Assembly (NCBI RefSeq): GCF_020687765.1
Contig: NZ_JAJEWJ010000008.1
Location: 62,001 to 126,000 of the forward strand
From: Sphingobacterium sp. FBM7-1
GTDB taxonomy: Bacteria; Bacteroidota; Bacteroidia; Sphingobacteriales; Sphingobacteriaceae
DNA: 64,000 nucleotides
Direction: 5' to 3'
The first letter of the stretch is position 1; each line of letters opens with the position of its first letter. The notes beneath the pieces were generated by a model. The model was not told where the DNA came from. It saw nothing but the letters and a program-made list of their open reading frames with translations, and searched no databases. Shown here piece after piece: positions 44,956-54,325 of this stretch. The position numbers and the translations under genes were made by a program.

Positions 44956-45753
44956 TTATACTGTTGCTGTTTGCGAATTTTCTGTAACTAGACCGTTTTT
45001 TTGTAGTATTTCGCGAGCGAGATTTAGATAATTGATAGCGCCTTTACATGAGGCGTCGTGCATAATCACCGAAATACCAAAACTCGGTGCTTCACTTAGT
45101 CGTGTGTTGCGCTGAATAATAGTGTCAAAAACGAGATCACTGAAATGCGTACGAACTTCTTCTACTACTTGGTTGGAAAGACGTAAACGAACATCGTACA
45201 TGGTTAACAAAATACCTTCTATTTCTAAACTCGTATTTAAACGGGTTTGTACGATTTTAATGGTGTTTAACAATTTTCCTAATCCTTCTAACGCAAAGTA
45301 TTCACATTGTACCGGGATAATAACCGAGTCGGACGCAGTAAGGGCGTTGATCGTGATGAGGCCCAGCGATGGCGAACAGTCTATAATAACAAAATCGTAA
45401 TCGTCCTTTACCTCATCTAGCATCTTTTTCATTTTGAACTCTCGCTCGTGCATATTGATCATTTCAATTTCTGCGCCAACGAGGTCAATATGTGCTGGTA
45501 GTAAATCGAGATTAGGCGTGTCTGTTTGTTGGATTGCTTCGCGAGGGGGCAGGTCGTTTACCAAACATTCATATACACTTGCCTTGATAACCCGAGGGTC
45601 GAAACCAATCCCTGAAGTGGAATTCGCTTGCGGGTCGGCATCTACCAACAATGTCCTGTGCTCCAAAACAGCCAAACTCGCAGCCAGATTGATGGAAGTT
45701 GTCGTCTTTCCTACACCGCCTTTCTGATTGGCTATTGCTATAATTTTTCCCAT
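44956..45753 (-). CDS. parA: Chromosome-partitioning ATPase ParA
   Basis: A 265-aa ParA/Soj ATPase that segregates the origin with ParB. The deviant Walker A motif KGGVGKTTTSINLAA is at residues 10-24, the Walker A' VDADPQANST near 38-47, and DFVIIDCSPSLG near 121-132. It is the first gene of the minus-strand operon, so its promoter lies in 45754-46159. Confidence 0.97.
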   Translation of the reverse strand: MGKIIAIANQKGGVGKTTTSINLAASLAVLEHRTLLVDADPQANSTSGIGFDPRVIKASVYECLVNDLPPREAIQQTDTPNLDLLPAHIDLVGAEIEMINMHEREFKMKKMLDEVKDDYDFVIIDCSPSLGLITINALTASDSVIIPVQCEYFALEGLGKLLNTIKIVQTRLNTSLEIEGILLTMYDVRLRLSNQVVEEVRTHFSDLVFDTIIQRNTRLSEAPSFGISVIMHDASCKGAINYLNLAREILQKNGLVTENSQTATV

Positions 45754-46159
45754 GAGATTGAACTCTTTTTTATCTAAATACCGCTCGAATAAAACTTCCC
45801 CAAAGTTACAGGCAAATTTACATTCCTTAGATAAAGCAAATGCTTAAATGATGTTAAAAATCGTATTTTTGGCAAAAGCTCTAACCTAACGGCTAAGGTT
45901 GCTAAGATACAAAAAATAGCATTACCGTATATATATAGCATGCGGGCTTTTTGTAACAGCATGATTGTGTAATACGAATCCGATATGATTAAAATGATCA
46001 TTAAGTATACGGTGTCGTAATTATTGCAATCATCAAGGGCTTCGGCTGACAATTAAAGCGCAAAAAATAAATAGATGAAATCGAGATGTCATAAATGTGA
46101 CTATAAAGCTATCATTATTTACATCGGATTCTCATCAAGAAATAAATGAAAATATTTAG
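45754..46159. other. Divergent intergenic region parA / FMN reductase
   Basis: About 400 nt, A/T-rich. It must hold promoters for both flanking genes, but no clear TAnnTTTG box with spacing stands out. A 92-codon minus-strand frame (45774-46052) has no family signature and I do not call it a gene. A weak inverted repeat AACCT/AGGTT lies near 45885-45900. Confidence 0.5.
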
Positions 46160-46681
46160 ATGAATTTAATTATATCGGGCACGAATCGCGAACGCAGTAA
46201 CTCTTTAAAAATTGCAAAATATTATCAGCAGGAGTTGCAACGGAAAGGGGAGTCTTGGGAGTTATTATCCTTGGCTGATTTGCCGAGCGATATTACCGTG
46301 ACAGACTTATATGGGAAGCGAAGTGCCGAATTTGAGCCTATACAGGCTGTCGTTTCAGCGGCTAGGAAATTTGTATTTATCATCCCCGAATACAACGGAA
46401 GCTTCCCAGGCATATTAAAAGTTTTTATAGACGCCTGTTCTTTTCCAGCCTCCTTTTTTCACAAAAAAGCAGCTTTAGTAGGGGTGTCTACGGGAAAATA
46501 TGGAAATATACGGGGGGTTGATCATTTCACAGGTGTGTGCAATTATATGCGTATGCATGTTCTACCCTTAAAAATCCATTTGCCAAAAGTGCACGACGAG
46601 TTAGATAACGAGGATCAACTTATTGACGAGTTAACCACAAAATTCATCCGTGAGCAAATCGACGAAATAGCACGATTTTAA
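46160..46681 (+). CDS. NADPH-dependent FMN reductase family protein
   Basis: A 173-aa flavodoxin-fold protein. The N-terminal ISGTNRERSNSLKIAKYY loop (residues 4-21) binds the FMN phosphate, and PEYNGSFPGILKVFIDA (about 77-93) is the typical flavin-reductase motif. It reduces quinones, azo compounds or FMN; the substrate is unknown. It shares four bases with the converging LpxH-like gene: TTAA at 46678-46681 supplies both stop codons. Confidence 0.9.
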   Translation: MNLIISGTNRERSNSLKIAKYYQQELQRKGESWELLSLADLPSDITVTDLYGKRSAEFEPIQAVVSAARKFVFIIPEYNGSFPGILKVFIDACSFPASFFHKKAALVGVSTGKYGNIRGVDHFTGVCNYMRMHVLPLKIHLPKVHDELDNEDQLIDELTTKFIREQIDEIARF

Positions 46682-47508
46682 ATAGGTCCGCTTATAATAC
46701 TTCTCAACAGGTCTTCCACATTATTGTGCAAGTTTCTATCCGCTATCGGGCGTTGTTCCAAATGAGGTTTATGATGCTCGTAGCTGAATAGACTCCAATG
46801 CCCCTTATGGTATTCCAGTGCACTAAGGTTTTCAATCCAATCGCCAGAATTCAGGTAGGTGCAACATCCTTTTTTAGTTTCTATCTGCCGTATTTGTGGC
46901 TGATGAATGTGGCCGCATATCACGTAATCATAGCCATTCTCGATCGCGAGATGTGATGCAGTCTCTTCAAAATCGGATATGAATTTGAGGGCTTTTTTAA
47001 CCGAATTTTTGATACGTTTAGATAGCGAGTATTTTTCATAGCCTAGTTTAGTTAGTCCCCAATTCATGATGTTGTTTAGTTGGATCAATCGGTCATATCC
47101 CCATCCCCCTAACTTGGCGAGCCATTTAGTATGCTGTATAGACGCGTCAAAAACATCGCCATGGAAAATCCAAGCTTTCTTATTGTCAATCTCTAGCAGT
47201 TTTCTATTCGTAAGTTCTATTCGGCCGAATTGCATCTTTCCGAACTTTCGCAACATTTCATCGTGATTACCGGTAATATATACGACTTCGCAATCCGTGT
47301 AAGCCAAATCCAATATGTATTTTAATACCTGCAGATGTGATTCGGGGAAATAACTTTTTCTAAATTGCCAGATATCGATGATGTCTCCATTGAGAATAAG
47401 TTTTTTAGGAGCGATAGAAGACAGGTATCTTAGCAGTTCTTTCGCACGGCAACCATATGTTCCTAGGTGAACATCAGAGATAACCACTAACTCAACACTT
47501 CGTTTCAT
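46678..47508 (-). CDS. UDP-2,3-diacylglucosamine diphosphatase (LpxH/LpxH2-like)
   Basis: A 276-aa metallophosphoesterase. Metal-binding motifs are visible: SDVHLGTYGCRAKELL, NGDIIDIW, GNHDEM and CGHIHQPQ, with a further HGDVFD. These fit the LpxH2-type hydrolase that makes lipid X for lipid A synthesis at the cytoplasmic face of the inner membrane. Other calcineurin-like hydrolases share these motifs, so the exact substrate is inferred. Confidence 0.88.
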   Translation of the reverse strand: MKRSVELVVISDVHLGTYGCRAKELLRYLSSIAPKKLILNGDIIDIWQFRKSYFPESHLQVLKYILDLAYTDCEVVYITGNHDEMLRKFGKMQFGRIELTNRKLLEIDNKKAWIFHGDVFDASIQHTKWLAKLGGWGYDRLIQLNNIMNWGLTKLGYEKYSLSKRIKNSVKKALKFISDFEETASHLAIENGYDYVICGHIHQPQIRQIETKKGCCTYLNSGDWIENLSALEYHKGHWSLFSYEHHKPHLEQRPIADRNLHNNVEDLLRSIISGPI

Positions 47509-47589
47509 TCGTTTATTTTTCCAAAGTAAACCTATTCTTATTAACCTAAGGTGTGCTAAGGGTTAACAAATTATCAAATTGCTGCTGTG

Positions 47590-48243
47590 TTAGTGTTCTT
47601 TGGGTTGTTCATCCACGACGTATCCCAGCATGTAATCTTGGAATTTTTCGTAGTAAACATCAAACGATCGGGTTATGCTTCCTTTTTGTAGCATCACAGT
47701 CATCACGCCTTGCGCATTATAGCGGAAAGGTGAGATAGTTATGTTTTCTAAAAACGATACTCCTTTGTTGCCTTGTAGTTTATAAACGGCTTCTTTAGCA
47801 CACCAACACGCATACAATTGCTCGATATGGTCGTTTTGAATAAAGGCCAATTCACTCGGTTTCATGAATTTTTCTTTGATACGTACTACCTTATCTTTTA
47901 CGAGCTCAAGATCGATGCCGCAGGGTCCTTTTTGACTCATCATGAGGCCGGCGTAATCATACGAATGTGTAAAGGATATTTCATACGGGTAGTCCGGTAA
48001 ATACGGTTTTCCGTTCTCATCGGATGGGCAGGAAATAAAGAAATCCGTTTTGAGAAGATAGCGCAGCAACACACGTGACGCTAACCAATGTAGTGTTCGT
48101 TTTCCCTTGGTGATGCGTTCCAATATTGATTGCTCCCGTTCATCGAGTTGTAAGCGCTCCAATAATTCTGTAGCTGTTTCCTCGATTTTCCATATAGCGA
48201 ATTTTGTCTCACTATTTAACTCACGTAGATATACTAATGCCAT
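47590..48243 (-). CDS. 4'-phosphopantetheinyl transferase superfamily protein
   Basis: A 217-aa Sfp-like enzyme that would attach phosphopantetheine from CoA to carrier proteins. Mg-binding residues lie in GIDLELVKD (about 108-116), and the catalytic WCAKEAVYKL (about 146-155) is present. No synthase genes are adjacent, so the carrier partner, possibly fatty-acid ACP, is unknown. It lies upstream of the LpxH-like gene on the same strand, 81 nt apart. Confidence 0.93.
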   Translation of the reverse strand: MALVYLRELNSETKFAIWKIEETATELLERLQLDEREQSILERITKGKRTLHWLASRVLLRYLLKTDFFISCPSDENGKPYLPDYPYEISFTHSYDYAGLMMSQKGPCGIDLELVKDKVVRIKEKFMKPSELAFIQNDHIEQLYACWCAKEAVYKLQGNKGVSFLENITISPFRYNAQGVMTVMLQKGSITRSFDVYYEKFQDYMLGYVVDEQPKEH

Positions 48244-48333
48244 ATAAGTACCTAAAGGTATTTAAAAAAATTAATTTTCAACTTATTTGCTGTTAAATAG
48301 TGTTAAAGGCTAGCCGTTAACGATAAGCCTCCC

Positions 48334-48341
48334 TATTTTTG
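48334..48341 (+). promoter_or_regulatory. -7 box of the histidine kinase gene
   Basis: TATTTTTG matches TAnnTTTG and ends nine bases before the ATG at 48351. TTAACG stands 11 bases upstream, similar to the box at 32178. The transcript would have almost no leader. Confidence 0.5.
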
Positions 48342-48350
48342 TGGATTGAG

Positions 48351-50210
48351 ATGAAAAAGCGTAGTATTACATTGATTATATGGTTAATGTCCATAGCCCT
48401 TGTAGGTGTCATGGCTATGCAGTACTATTTCGTAAGGGAATCCTTTAAACAGAAGTCACAGCTTTTTGACGAAGCTGTCACGGCGGCACTTGCTTCGGTT
48501 GCTAGTAAAATTGAGAAGCAAGAGATTTTTGAATTTGCACGGGAGCAGGATCGTATTAATCAGGAAAAGTTTAAAGCTGATCAAGCCATGCGGGAACGCA
48601 ATGAGCAGCTTTTGGCGAGCCAATTGAAAATACAAGAACAGATCAAGAAACTACAACGTCAGCAGTTTGATCATCAACAACGTTATCGAGAAGCAGAAGA
48701 AAACTTAAAGACACTTGTCCCTAACGCTATTTATGTAAATAATTCATTTTACGAAACATATATAAGAAGGAAGCGTTACCAAAGTTTTATAAATTTCAAT
48801 GTGGATAATAAATACTTGGGCGAAGGCTATTTCGATACCGATATTCGGTTATCTGCCACTCGAGAAGTACCGCTGGTTCCGGCCAAAGACGACAGTACAC
48901 GATTTATTATCCCTTATTTTAGGAACAATCAAGTGGAGGCGATGCAAACCGCAACACTTATTCCGCGTGTAAATGGTGAAATAGTTGAACAGCTACAAGA
49001 ATTGGAAAGACAACTAGTCGTATTAAATGCTCGGAAATTGCAAGAAGCTACGACGCTGTTTGATACATTGGCAATAATCGGAGGAAAGAGTGAGCATATC
49101 CTGAAAGATGTACAATCCAGTATGATGCTGGCAAAAAAGCCATTTCGGGAGCGATTAAATGTTAAATATTTAAAAAAGGAATTGGATGCTGAACTTAATA
49201 AACGAGATATCTATGTTCCATTTAATATTGAAGTACGGGACGACCAAAGCTATATCATCTACGAGACGTTGCAACATAATAATCCCAAAGCGAGGAAACA
49301 ATTTGCAAAATACAGTACCAAATTATTTGAGAATGATTTAAACAGTTCACCGGGGCTTCTATCTGTTTATTTTCCGAATAAGTCGTCTGTTATTCGTGAC
49401 ACGATGGGATATATGCTGCTGCCTATGGTAGCGCTTTTGGCTTTACTCATCGGGGCCTTTGCGTACACGTTAAGCATCATCTTTAAGCAAAAGAAAATTT
49501 CAGAGATGAAAACGGACTTCATGAACAACATGACCCATGAGTTCAAAACGCCGGTGGCTACCATTATGATTGCGAGCGAATCCCTTCGTGACCCGGAGAT
49601 CGCTGCAGATGGTAAGCGGGTAAATCGATTGGCGCATATTATTTATGATGAGAACGTCCGGTTGGGGAATCATATTGAACGTGTGCTGAATATTGCCCGA
49701 CTCGAAAAGGAGAATTTAAAGATAGAAAAGGTAGATGTTAATATCAATGCAGTAGTTTCGGGCGTTTTGGATAGTATGAATTTGCAGCTCCAACGCGCCG
49801 AAGGGACACTCCATACTGATATCGCTGCGCAGAAGGATTTGGTGATCGGTGATGAGCTTCATTTATCGAATGTGTTTTTTAATTTAGTGGACAATGCCAT
49901 TAAATATAGTAGAGGTGCACCGGAGATCACGGTAAAAACCTATAACACCAAAAACCATATTGGCATTACTGTAGCCGACAAAGGTATGGGTATGACGAAA
50001 GACCAAAAAGAAAAAATTTTCGACCAGTTCTATCGCATTCCGACGGGAAATGTACATAATGTGAAAGGATTTGGTCTGGGATTAAGTTACGTTAATGATA
50101 TCGTAAAACGACTGAACGGTAAAATCCAGGTGAAAAGTGAAAAAGACAGAGGCACAATCTTTGAGTTAATTTTCCCGTTAAAAGGAGCTGCACTGGATCG
50201 TGAAGCATAA
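48351..50210 (+). CDS. rprX: Sensor histidine kinase, RprX-like
   Basis: A membrane sensor kinase of about 619 aa; ATG at 48351 preferred over the TTG at 48339. It has an N-terminal helix (about residues 6-24), a periplasmic region with a coiled-coil-like stretch (about 50-125), a second helix (about 355-378), the H-box MNNMTHEFKTPVATIM with His396, and the ATPase domain with NLVDNAIKYS, DKGMGMT and GFGLGLSYV. It phosphorylates the response regulator encoded 14 bases downstream. The signal sensed is unknown. Confidence 0.93.
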   Translation: MKKRSITLIIWLMSIALVGVMAMQYYFVRESFKQKSQLFDEAVTAALASVASKIEKQEIFEFAREQDRINQEKFKADQAMRERNEQLLASQLKIQEQIKKLQRQQFDHQQRYREAEENLKTLVPNAIYVNNSFYETYIRRKRYQSFINFNVDNKYLGEGYFDTDIRLSATREVPLVPAKDDSTRFIIPYFRNNQVEAMQTATLIPRVNGEIVEQLQELERQLVVLNARKLQEATTLFDTLAIIGGKSEHILKDVQSSMMLAKKPFRERLNVKYLKKELDAELNKRDIYVPFNIEVRDDQSYIIYETLQHNNPKARKQFAKYSTKLFENDLNSSPGLLSVYFPNKSSVIRDTMGYMLLPMVALLALLIGAFAYTLSIIFKQKKISEMKTDFMNNMTHEFKTPVATIMIASESLRDPEIAADGKRVNRLAHIIYDENVRLGNHIERVLNIARLEKENLKIEKVDVNINAVVSGVLDSMNLQLQRAEGTLHTDIAAQKDLVIGDELHLSNVFFNLVDNAIKYSRGAPEITVKTYNTKNHIGITVADKGMGMTKDQKEKIFDQFYRIPTGNVHNVKGFGLGLSYVNDIVKRLNGKIQVKSEKDRGTIFELIFPLKGAALDREA

Positions 50211-50224
50211 AAACTAACAAGCAT

Positions 50225-50911
50225 ATGCAAAAGATATTACTCGCGGAAGATGACCCTAACTTAGGGGAACTTCTGAAAGACTACTTAGAATTAAAAGGGA
50301 AATTTGATGTTACCCTGGCCCAGGACGGCGACGAAGCCCTTATGGCCTTTCGTAAAGATAAATACGACCTGTGTATTTTTGATGTCATGATGCCCAAAAA
50401 AGATGGTTTCTCGTTGGGTAAGGACGTCCGAAAAATGGACAAAACTGTGCCCATAATCTATGCAACTGCGAAAGGGATGATGGAAGATAAAACGCAGGCA
50501 TTCGAATTAGGGGGAGATGATTATATTACCAAACCATTCCGAGTGGAAGAATTGTTGCTTCGGATTAATGCCTTATTGAAAAGGGTTTCGAAAGAAAAGG
50601 ATGAAGAGTTGGTCGATAAATTTGAGATCGGCGATTATTTCTTTGATTACACCAGCCAGATCATTTCTTTTAAAGGGCAGCAGCAGAAACTGTCCACCAA
50701 AGAGGCAGAGCTATTACGTCTCTTGTGTCTGAACAAAAATGACGTGCTTACACGAGAGGAAGCATTAGTGAAAATATGGCATGACGATAACTATTTCACC
50801 GGTCGTAGTATGGATGTATTTCTTAGTAAGCTTCGTAAATACCTCAGGGAAGATCCCAATGTGGAAATAGTTAATGTGCACGGTAAGGGCTACAAATTAT
50901 TGGTAAGTTAA
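50225..50911 (+). CDS. rprY: Response regulator transcription factor, RprY-like
   Basis: A 228-aa OmpR-type regulator. Receiver domain 1-120 with acidic pair Glu8-Asp10, phospho-acceptor Asp53 in CIFDVMMPKKDG and Lys in YATAKG; C-terminal winged helix from about 130 with LSTKEAELLRLL and GRSMDVFLSKLRKYL. It pairs with the upstream kinase. Its last codons form half of a 38-nt palindrome shared with pfkA. Confidence 0.95.
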   Translation: MQKILLAEDDPNLGELLKDYLELKGKFDVTLAQDGDEALMAFRKDKYDLCIFDVMMPKKDGFSLGKDVRKMDKTVPIIYATAKGMMEDKTQAFELGGDDYITKPFRVEELLLRINALLKRVSKEKDEELVDKFEIGDYFFDYTSQIISFKGQQQKLSTKEAELLRLLCLNKNDVLTREEALVKIWHDDNYFTGRSMDVFLSKLRKYLREDPNVEIVNVHGKGYKLLVS

Positions 50912-50940
50912 AATGGCGCATATGCGCCATTTTAACTTAC
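50903..50940. terminator. 38-nt perfect palindrome between rprY and pfkA
   Basis: An uninterrupted palindrome (50903-50920 with 50923-50940, central TA). It covers the last two codons and stop of the response regulator and ends one base before the pfkA stop. It should act as a bidirectional terminator. Confidence 0.75.
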
Positions 50941-50941
50941 G

Positions 50942-51916
50942 TTATAGAGATAATATTTCGACAATCCGAGTCAGGTTCTCGTTAATCTTGTCAATATGCT
51001 TAATCGCCTTGTTGAACGGTGTAAATTGAACTTGTCCACAGATTAATCCGGCCATTTCACCCCGTCTTCCTTCTAAGAGTCCTTCTACTGAAGCGACCCC
51101 CAACCTACTCGCTAAAACTCTATCCATACAGCTTGGTCTACCGCCCCGTTGAATATGGCCCAATATAGAAAGGCGCACATCATAATGGGGGAAGTTTTCT
51201 TTGATTTTGTCAGCAACGACTTCACCGCCTTCTTTATCTCCTTCAGCAACAATGATAATACGGGAAGACTTGTTTTTACGGGACTTATCCAAACGTTTCA
51301 TGATGGCGTCGTAGTCCACATTTAGTTCGGGAATTAATACGGCTTCGGCACCTGTACTAATCCCAGAGCGCAGCGCAATCAAACCGGAGTCTCGCCCCAT
51401 CACTTCAATGACGAATACACGATCGTGCGATTCGGCGGTATCTCGTATTTTATCCACTGCATCCACAACGGTATTAATAGCCGTATCGTAGCCAATGGTG
51501 AAATCTGTTCCGGCAAGGTCATTGTCGATGGTTCCCGGCATGCCCAATATCGGAACATCAAACTCCTCGATAAACTTAGAAGCTCCCGTAAAGGTTCCAT
51601 CTCCACCAATAACAATTAAGGCATCGATCCCGAGCTTTTGTATGTTTTCGTAGGCCTGTTTACGGCCCTCATAAGTTTTAAATTCTTCGCTTCTGGCTGT
51701 TTTAAGCATGGTTCCACCACGTTGAATGATGTTTGCCACGGATTTTGCATCCATTGGAAGAATCTCTCCTTTTACTAAACCATCGTAGCCGCGACGCACA
51801 CCAAAAACGTTTAAGTTATTATAGATTCCGGTACGGACGACGGCACGGATCCCAGCATTCATGCCTGGAGCATCCCCTCCAGATGTCAGAACGGCGATAT
51901 TTTTTATAGTTTTCAT
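50942..51916 (-). CDS. pfkA: 6-phosphofructokinase
   Basis: It phosphorylates fructose-6-phosphate with ATP, the committed step of glycolysis. The 324-aa protein has GGDAPGMNAGIRAVVR (13-28), GGDGTFTGA (102-110) and the catalytic PGTIDNDLAGTDFTIGYDTA (125-144, with Asp129). The GGDGT motif indicates the ATP-dependent form. Minus strand, monocistronic, 29 bases downstream of the dsbD-like gene end. Confidence 0.97.
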   Translation of the reverse strand: MKTIKNIAVLTSGGDAPGMNAGIRAVVRTGIYNNLNVFGVRRGYDGLVKGEILPMDAKSVANIIQRGGTMLKTARSEEFKTYEGRKQAYENIQKLGIDALIVIGGDGTFTGASKFIEEFDVPILGMPGTIDNDLAGTDFTIGYDTAINTVVDAVDKIRDTAESHDRVFVIEVMGRDSGLIALRSGISTGAEAVLIPELNVDYDAIMKRLDKSRKNKSSRIIIVAEGDKEGGEVVADKIKENFPHYDVRLSILGHIQRGGRPSCMDRVLASRLGVASVEGLLEGRRGEMAGLICGQVQFTPFNKAIKHIDKINENLTRIVEILSL

Positions 51917-51945
51917 TTCCTTATTTTATTTCAATTAAAACGTTG

Positions 51946-53670
51946 TTATTTTAGCGAGTTTTCAGCGTCCTTAAAGGCAGTTATCCCTTTTTGTAAATAA
52001 GCGGCGTAGCTGTTCACATTATAGTCAGCACCGCTGGGCGGTATTAAAACATTACCTTCCGTATCTACGATAACATATAGCGGCTGAGAATTGCTGTTAA
52101 ATGCAGCAGCCTGAAAATCACTGTTTTTTGCGCCGATTGTCCGGATGCGCTTGCCTGAATATTCGGAAATGTATTGTTCCTTTGCCGACAGCTCTGTTCG
52201 GTCGTCCACGAATAGCTCTACCATCACGAACTCCTCGCGTAGCAGTGCTGCTACCTTTGGATCGGTCCATACGTTAGCCTCCATCTTTCGGCAGTTCACA
52301 CAGTTCCACCCCGTGAAATCAATAAGCACCGGTTTGTTAAGTTCTTTTGCTGCTGCGAGACCCTCCTCATAGTCGTAATACGGATCGAAACCTTTGGGCG
52401 TACCGCGGGCATGAAAGATCTCGTAATACTTTTTCTGCTTACCGGTTTCGGTCGTCCCGGCAACCGGCGTACCGAAATTTACGGTGGAAAGGTCGAAATC
52501 CTGTGTAGCCGAAGGAGGTAAAAACGCGGATATCGACTTTAGCGGAGCCCCCCACATGCCGGGCACCATGTATACCACAAAGGCGAACACGATAACGGCC
52601 AAGAGTGTCCGTGGAACAGAGAGGTGCTGTAGTGGGCTGTCGTGCGCGAAGCGCAGCTTACCGATAAGATACAGACCTAATAATCCGAAGATGGCTATCC
52701 AAAGTGCAAGGAACACTTCCCGGTCGAGCCAGTTCCAGTGATAGGCCAGGTCTACGTTGGACAGAAACTTTAACGCCAATGCCAATTCCAGGAAACCCAA
52801 CACCACCTTAACACTATTGAGCCAGCCGCCTGATTTGGGTAGGGACTTGAGCATCGACGGGAAGAAAGCGAACAGTACGAAGGGTATAGCCAATGCAATC
52901 GAAAAGCCTAACATACCGATAGCAGGGCCTAGGCGTTCGCCCTTGGATGCCGCTTCGACCAGTAGCGTCCCGATGATTGGCCCGGTACAGGAGAAAGACA
53001 CCAACGCTAAACTAAAAGCCATAAAGAACAAGCCTAGCAACCCGCCTCGATCCGACTGTGCATCTATCTTATTAACAAAGGAACTGGGTAAAGTAAGTTC
53101 GAACGCACCGAAAAAGGAAGCCGCGAAGATGACCAAGATCAGAAAGAACAGGAAGTTAAAAATGCCATTGGTTGATAACCTGTTGAGTGCATCAGATCCG
53201 AAGGTTATGGAAATGAGCATACCCAATGCCACATATATAACGATGATAAACAATCCATATAAAAGCGCCTGTGATATAGCTTTTGCCCTGGATCCTCCTT
53301 TTTTTGTGAAAAAGCTGACGGTAAGCGGAACCATGGGGAATATACAGGGCATAATGAAAGCCGCGAAACCTCCGAGTATTCCTGCAATAAAGATGCCCCA
53401 GAGTGACTGCTTTTCAGCTCCACTTGCATCTACATGTTGAATCGGTGCGTCTGTCGCTTCACTTTCTTCTCCCTCCGTTCCTGTTCCATCGTCGAAAATG
53501 AGATCCTCGGGGACTTCTACAAGCGTATCTCCGGTTTCGTCAATCGAGCCGTTTGTAAACTCAAGGCCTTCAAACGAGATTAAACTATCTTGCTGTGCAT
53601 ACGAAGGACTATATAAACCGGAAAATAGTAAAACTTGTATGAGCACCAAATGCTTAAATAATGACTGCAT
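51946..53670 (-). CDS. dsbD: DsbD-like thiol:disulfide interchange protein (beta and gamma domains)
   Basis: A 574-aa inner-membrane protein that moves reducing power from cytoplasmic thioredoxin to the periplasm. After a signal peptide and an acidic linker comes the membrane domain (about 90-375) with two redox cysteines, Cys109 in MPCIFPMVPL and Cys228 in FSCTGPIIG. The C-terminal thioredoxin domain has CVNC at 457-460. The alpha domain of E. coli DsbD is missing here and is encoded by the next gene upstream (53748-54197). Confidence 0.93.
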   Translation of the reverse strand: MQSLFKHLVLIQVLLFSGLYSPSYAQQDSLISFEGLEFTNGSIDETGDTLVEVPEDLIFDDGTGTEGEESEATDAPIQHVDASGAEKQSLWGIFIAGILGGFAAFIMPCIFPMVPLTVSFFTKKGGSRAKAISQALLYGLFIIVIYVALGMLISITFGSDALNRLSTNGIFNFLFFLILVIFAASFFGAFELTLPSSFVNKIDAQSDRGGLLGLFFMAFSLALVSFSCTGPIIGTLLVEAASKGERLGPAIGMLGFSIALAIPFVLFAFFPSMLKSLPKSGGWLNSVKVVLGFLELALALKFLSNVDLAYHWNWLDREVFLALWIAIFGLLGLYLIGKLRFAHDSPLQHLSVPRTLLAVIVFAFVVYMVPGMWGAPLKSISAFLPPSATQDFDLSTVNFGTPVAGTTETGKQKKYYEIFHARGTPKGFDPYYDYEEGLAAAKELNKPVLIDFTGWNCVNCRKMEANVWTDPKVAALLREEFVMVELFVDDRTELSAKEQYISEYSGKRIRTIGAKNSDFQAAAFNSNSQPLYVIVDTEGNVLIPPSGADYNVNSYAAYLQKGITAFKDAENSLK

Positions 53671-53692
53671 AGCTTGTTTAGATAATTTGCTA

Positions 53693-53722
53693 AAATAAAA
53701 AAAAGCGGTAAACTTTACCGCC
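53693..53722 (-). terminator. Intrinsic terminator downstream of the DsbD-alpha gene
   Basis: On the minus strand, GCGGTAAA/TTTACCGC (53714-53721 with 53705-53712) is followed by a run of T. It would end transcription between the two dsbD halves. Confidence 0.7.
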
Positions 53723-53747
53723 TTATCATTTTTTATATTCGTAAATA

Positions 53748-54197
53748 CTACTTAATTGTGACGTTGAAAGCATACTCCTCGGGAGGTAAACATCTTTCCG
53801 CATCGCAAGCCATAAACTCTACAAATCCCTTTACACTCGTCTGTCCCTTATTTAGTTTTATCTTTTGTTGGAAGATCACCTCCTTTGCATAATACGGAAC
53901 CTGCATGTCGAAAGCTTTTTCAAATTTGGACTGTGGGGCAGGAGCCGCTACTTTGCCGTGCAAATTGTAATCTTTCGATGGGTTAAATACAAACGATGTA
54001 GCAATGGGGCCACCTTCTGGAACATGCAGCCCATATATATGCCAACCGTTATCGATCGTGGCTTTAATAAAAATAACAGCCTCGTTGCCAGTCAACTTTT
54101 TAGACGCAACGCTCCATTTTACAGGGTTGTATATCTGGGCAACTGCACCGGCTACGGTGAATAACATGATTGTAATAAATAAACCTATCTTTTTCAT
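53748..54197 (-). CDS. DsbD alpha-like periplasmic protein
   Basis: A 149-aa secreted protein: signal peptide 1-20, then a beta-sandwich like the N-terminal (alpha) domain of DsbD, which hands electrons to periplasmic partners such as DsbC. The two cysteines (Cys131 and Cys136 in ACDAERCLPPEEY) match the DsbD alpha active pair in position and context. It lies directly upstream of the gene for the remaining DsbD domains, so the two products probably work together. Confidence 0.88.
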   Translation of the reverse strand: MKKIGLFITIMLFTVAGAVAQIYNPVKWSVASKKLTGNEAVIFIKATIDNGWHIYGLHVPEGGPIATSFVFNPSKDYNLHGKVAAPAPQSKFEKAFDMQVPYYAKEVIFQQKIKLNKGQTSVKGFVEFMACDAERCLPPEEYAFNVTIK

Positions 54198-54325
54198 TTT
54201 ATTAAAATTTTATGGCTGGACGCTTCCTAGTTAGACTATTTATCCGTTGCGAAGTTTAATCCCGCTATGAGTAACATATTTACAAAAATAAGAATCGTAT
54301 AGGAATATATACCCAAACGATGCTG

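Noticed and set aside
45774..46052. 92-codon minus-strand frame upstream of parA
   Set aside because: No family signature, unusual composition, and it fills the region needed for divergent promoters.
44037..46159. A parS site next to parAB
   Set aside because: I looked for a GTTTCACGTGAAAC-like palindrome in and around the genes and saw none.
52757..53440. 227-codon frame antisense to the dsbD-like gene
   Set aside because: A shadow of the membrane-protein codons on the other strand; no recognisable domain or signal.
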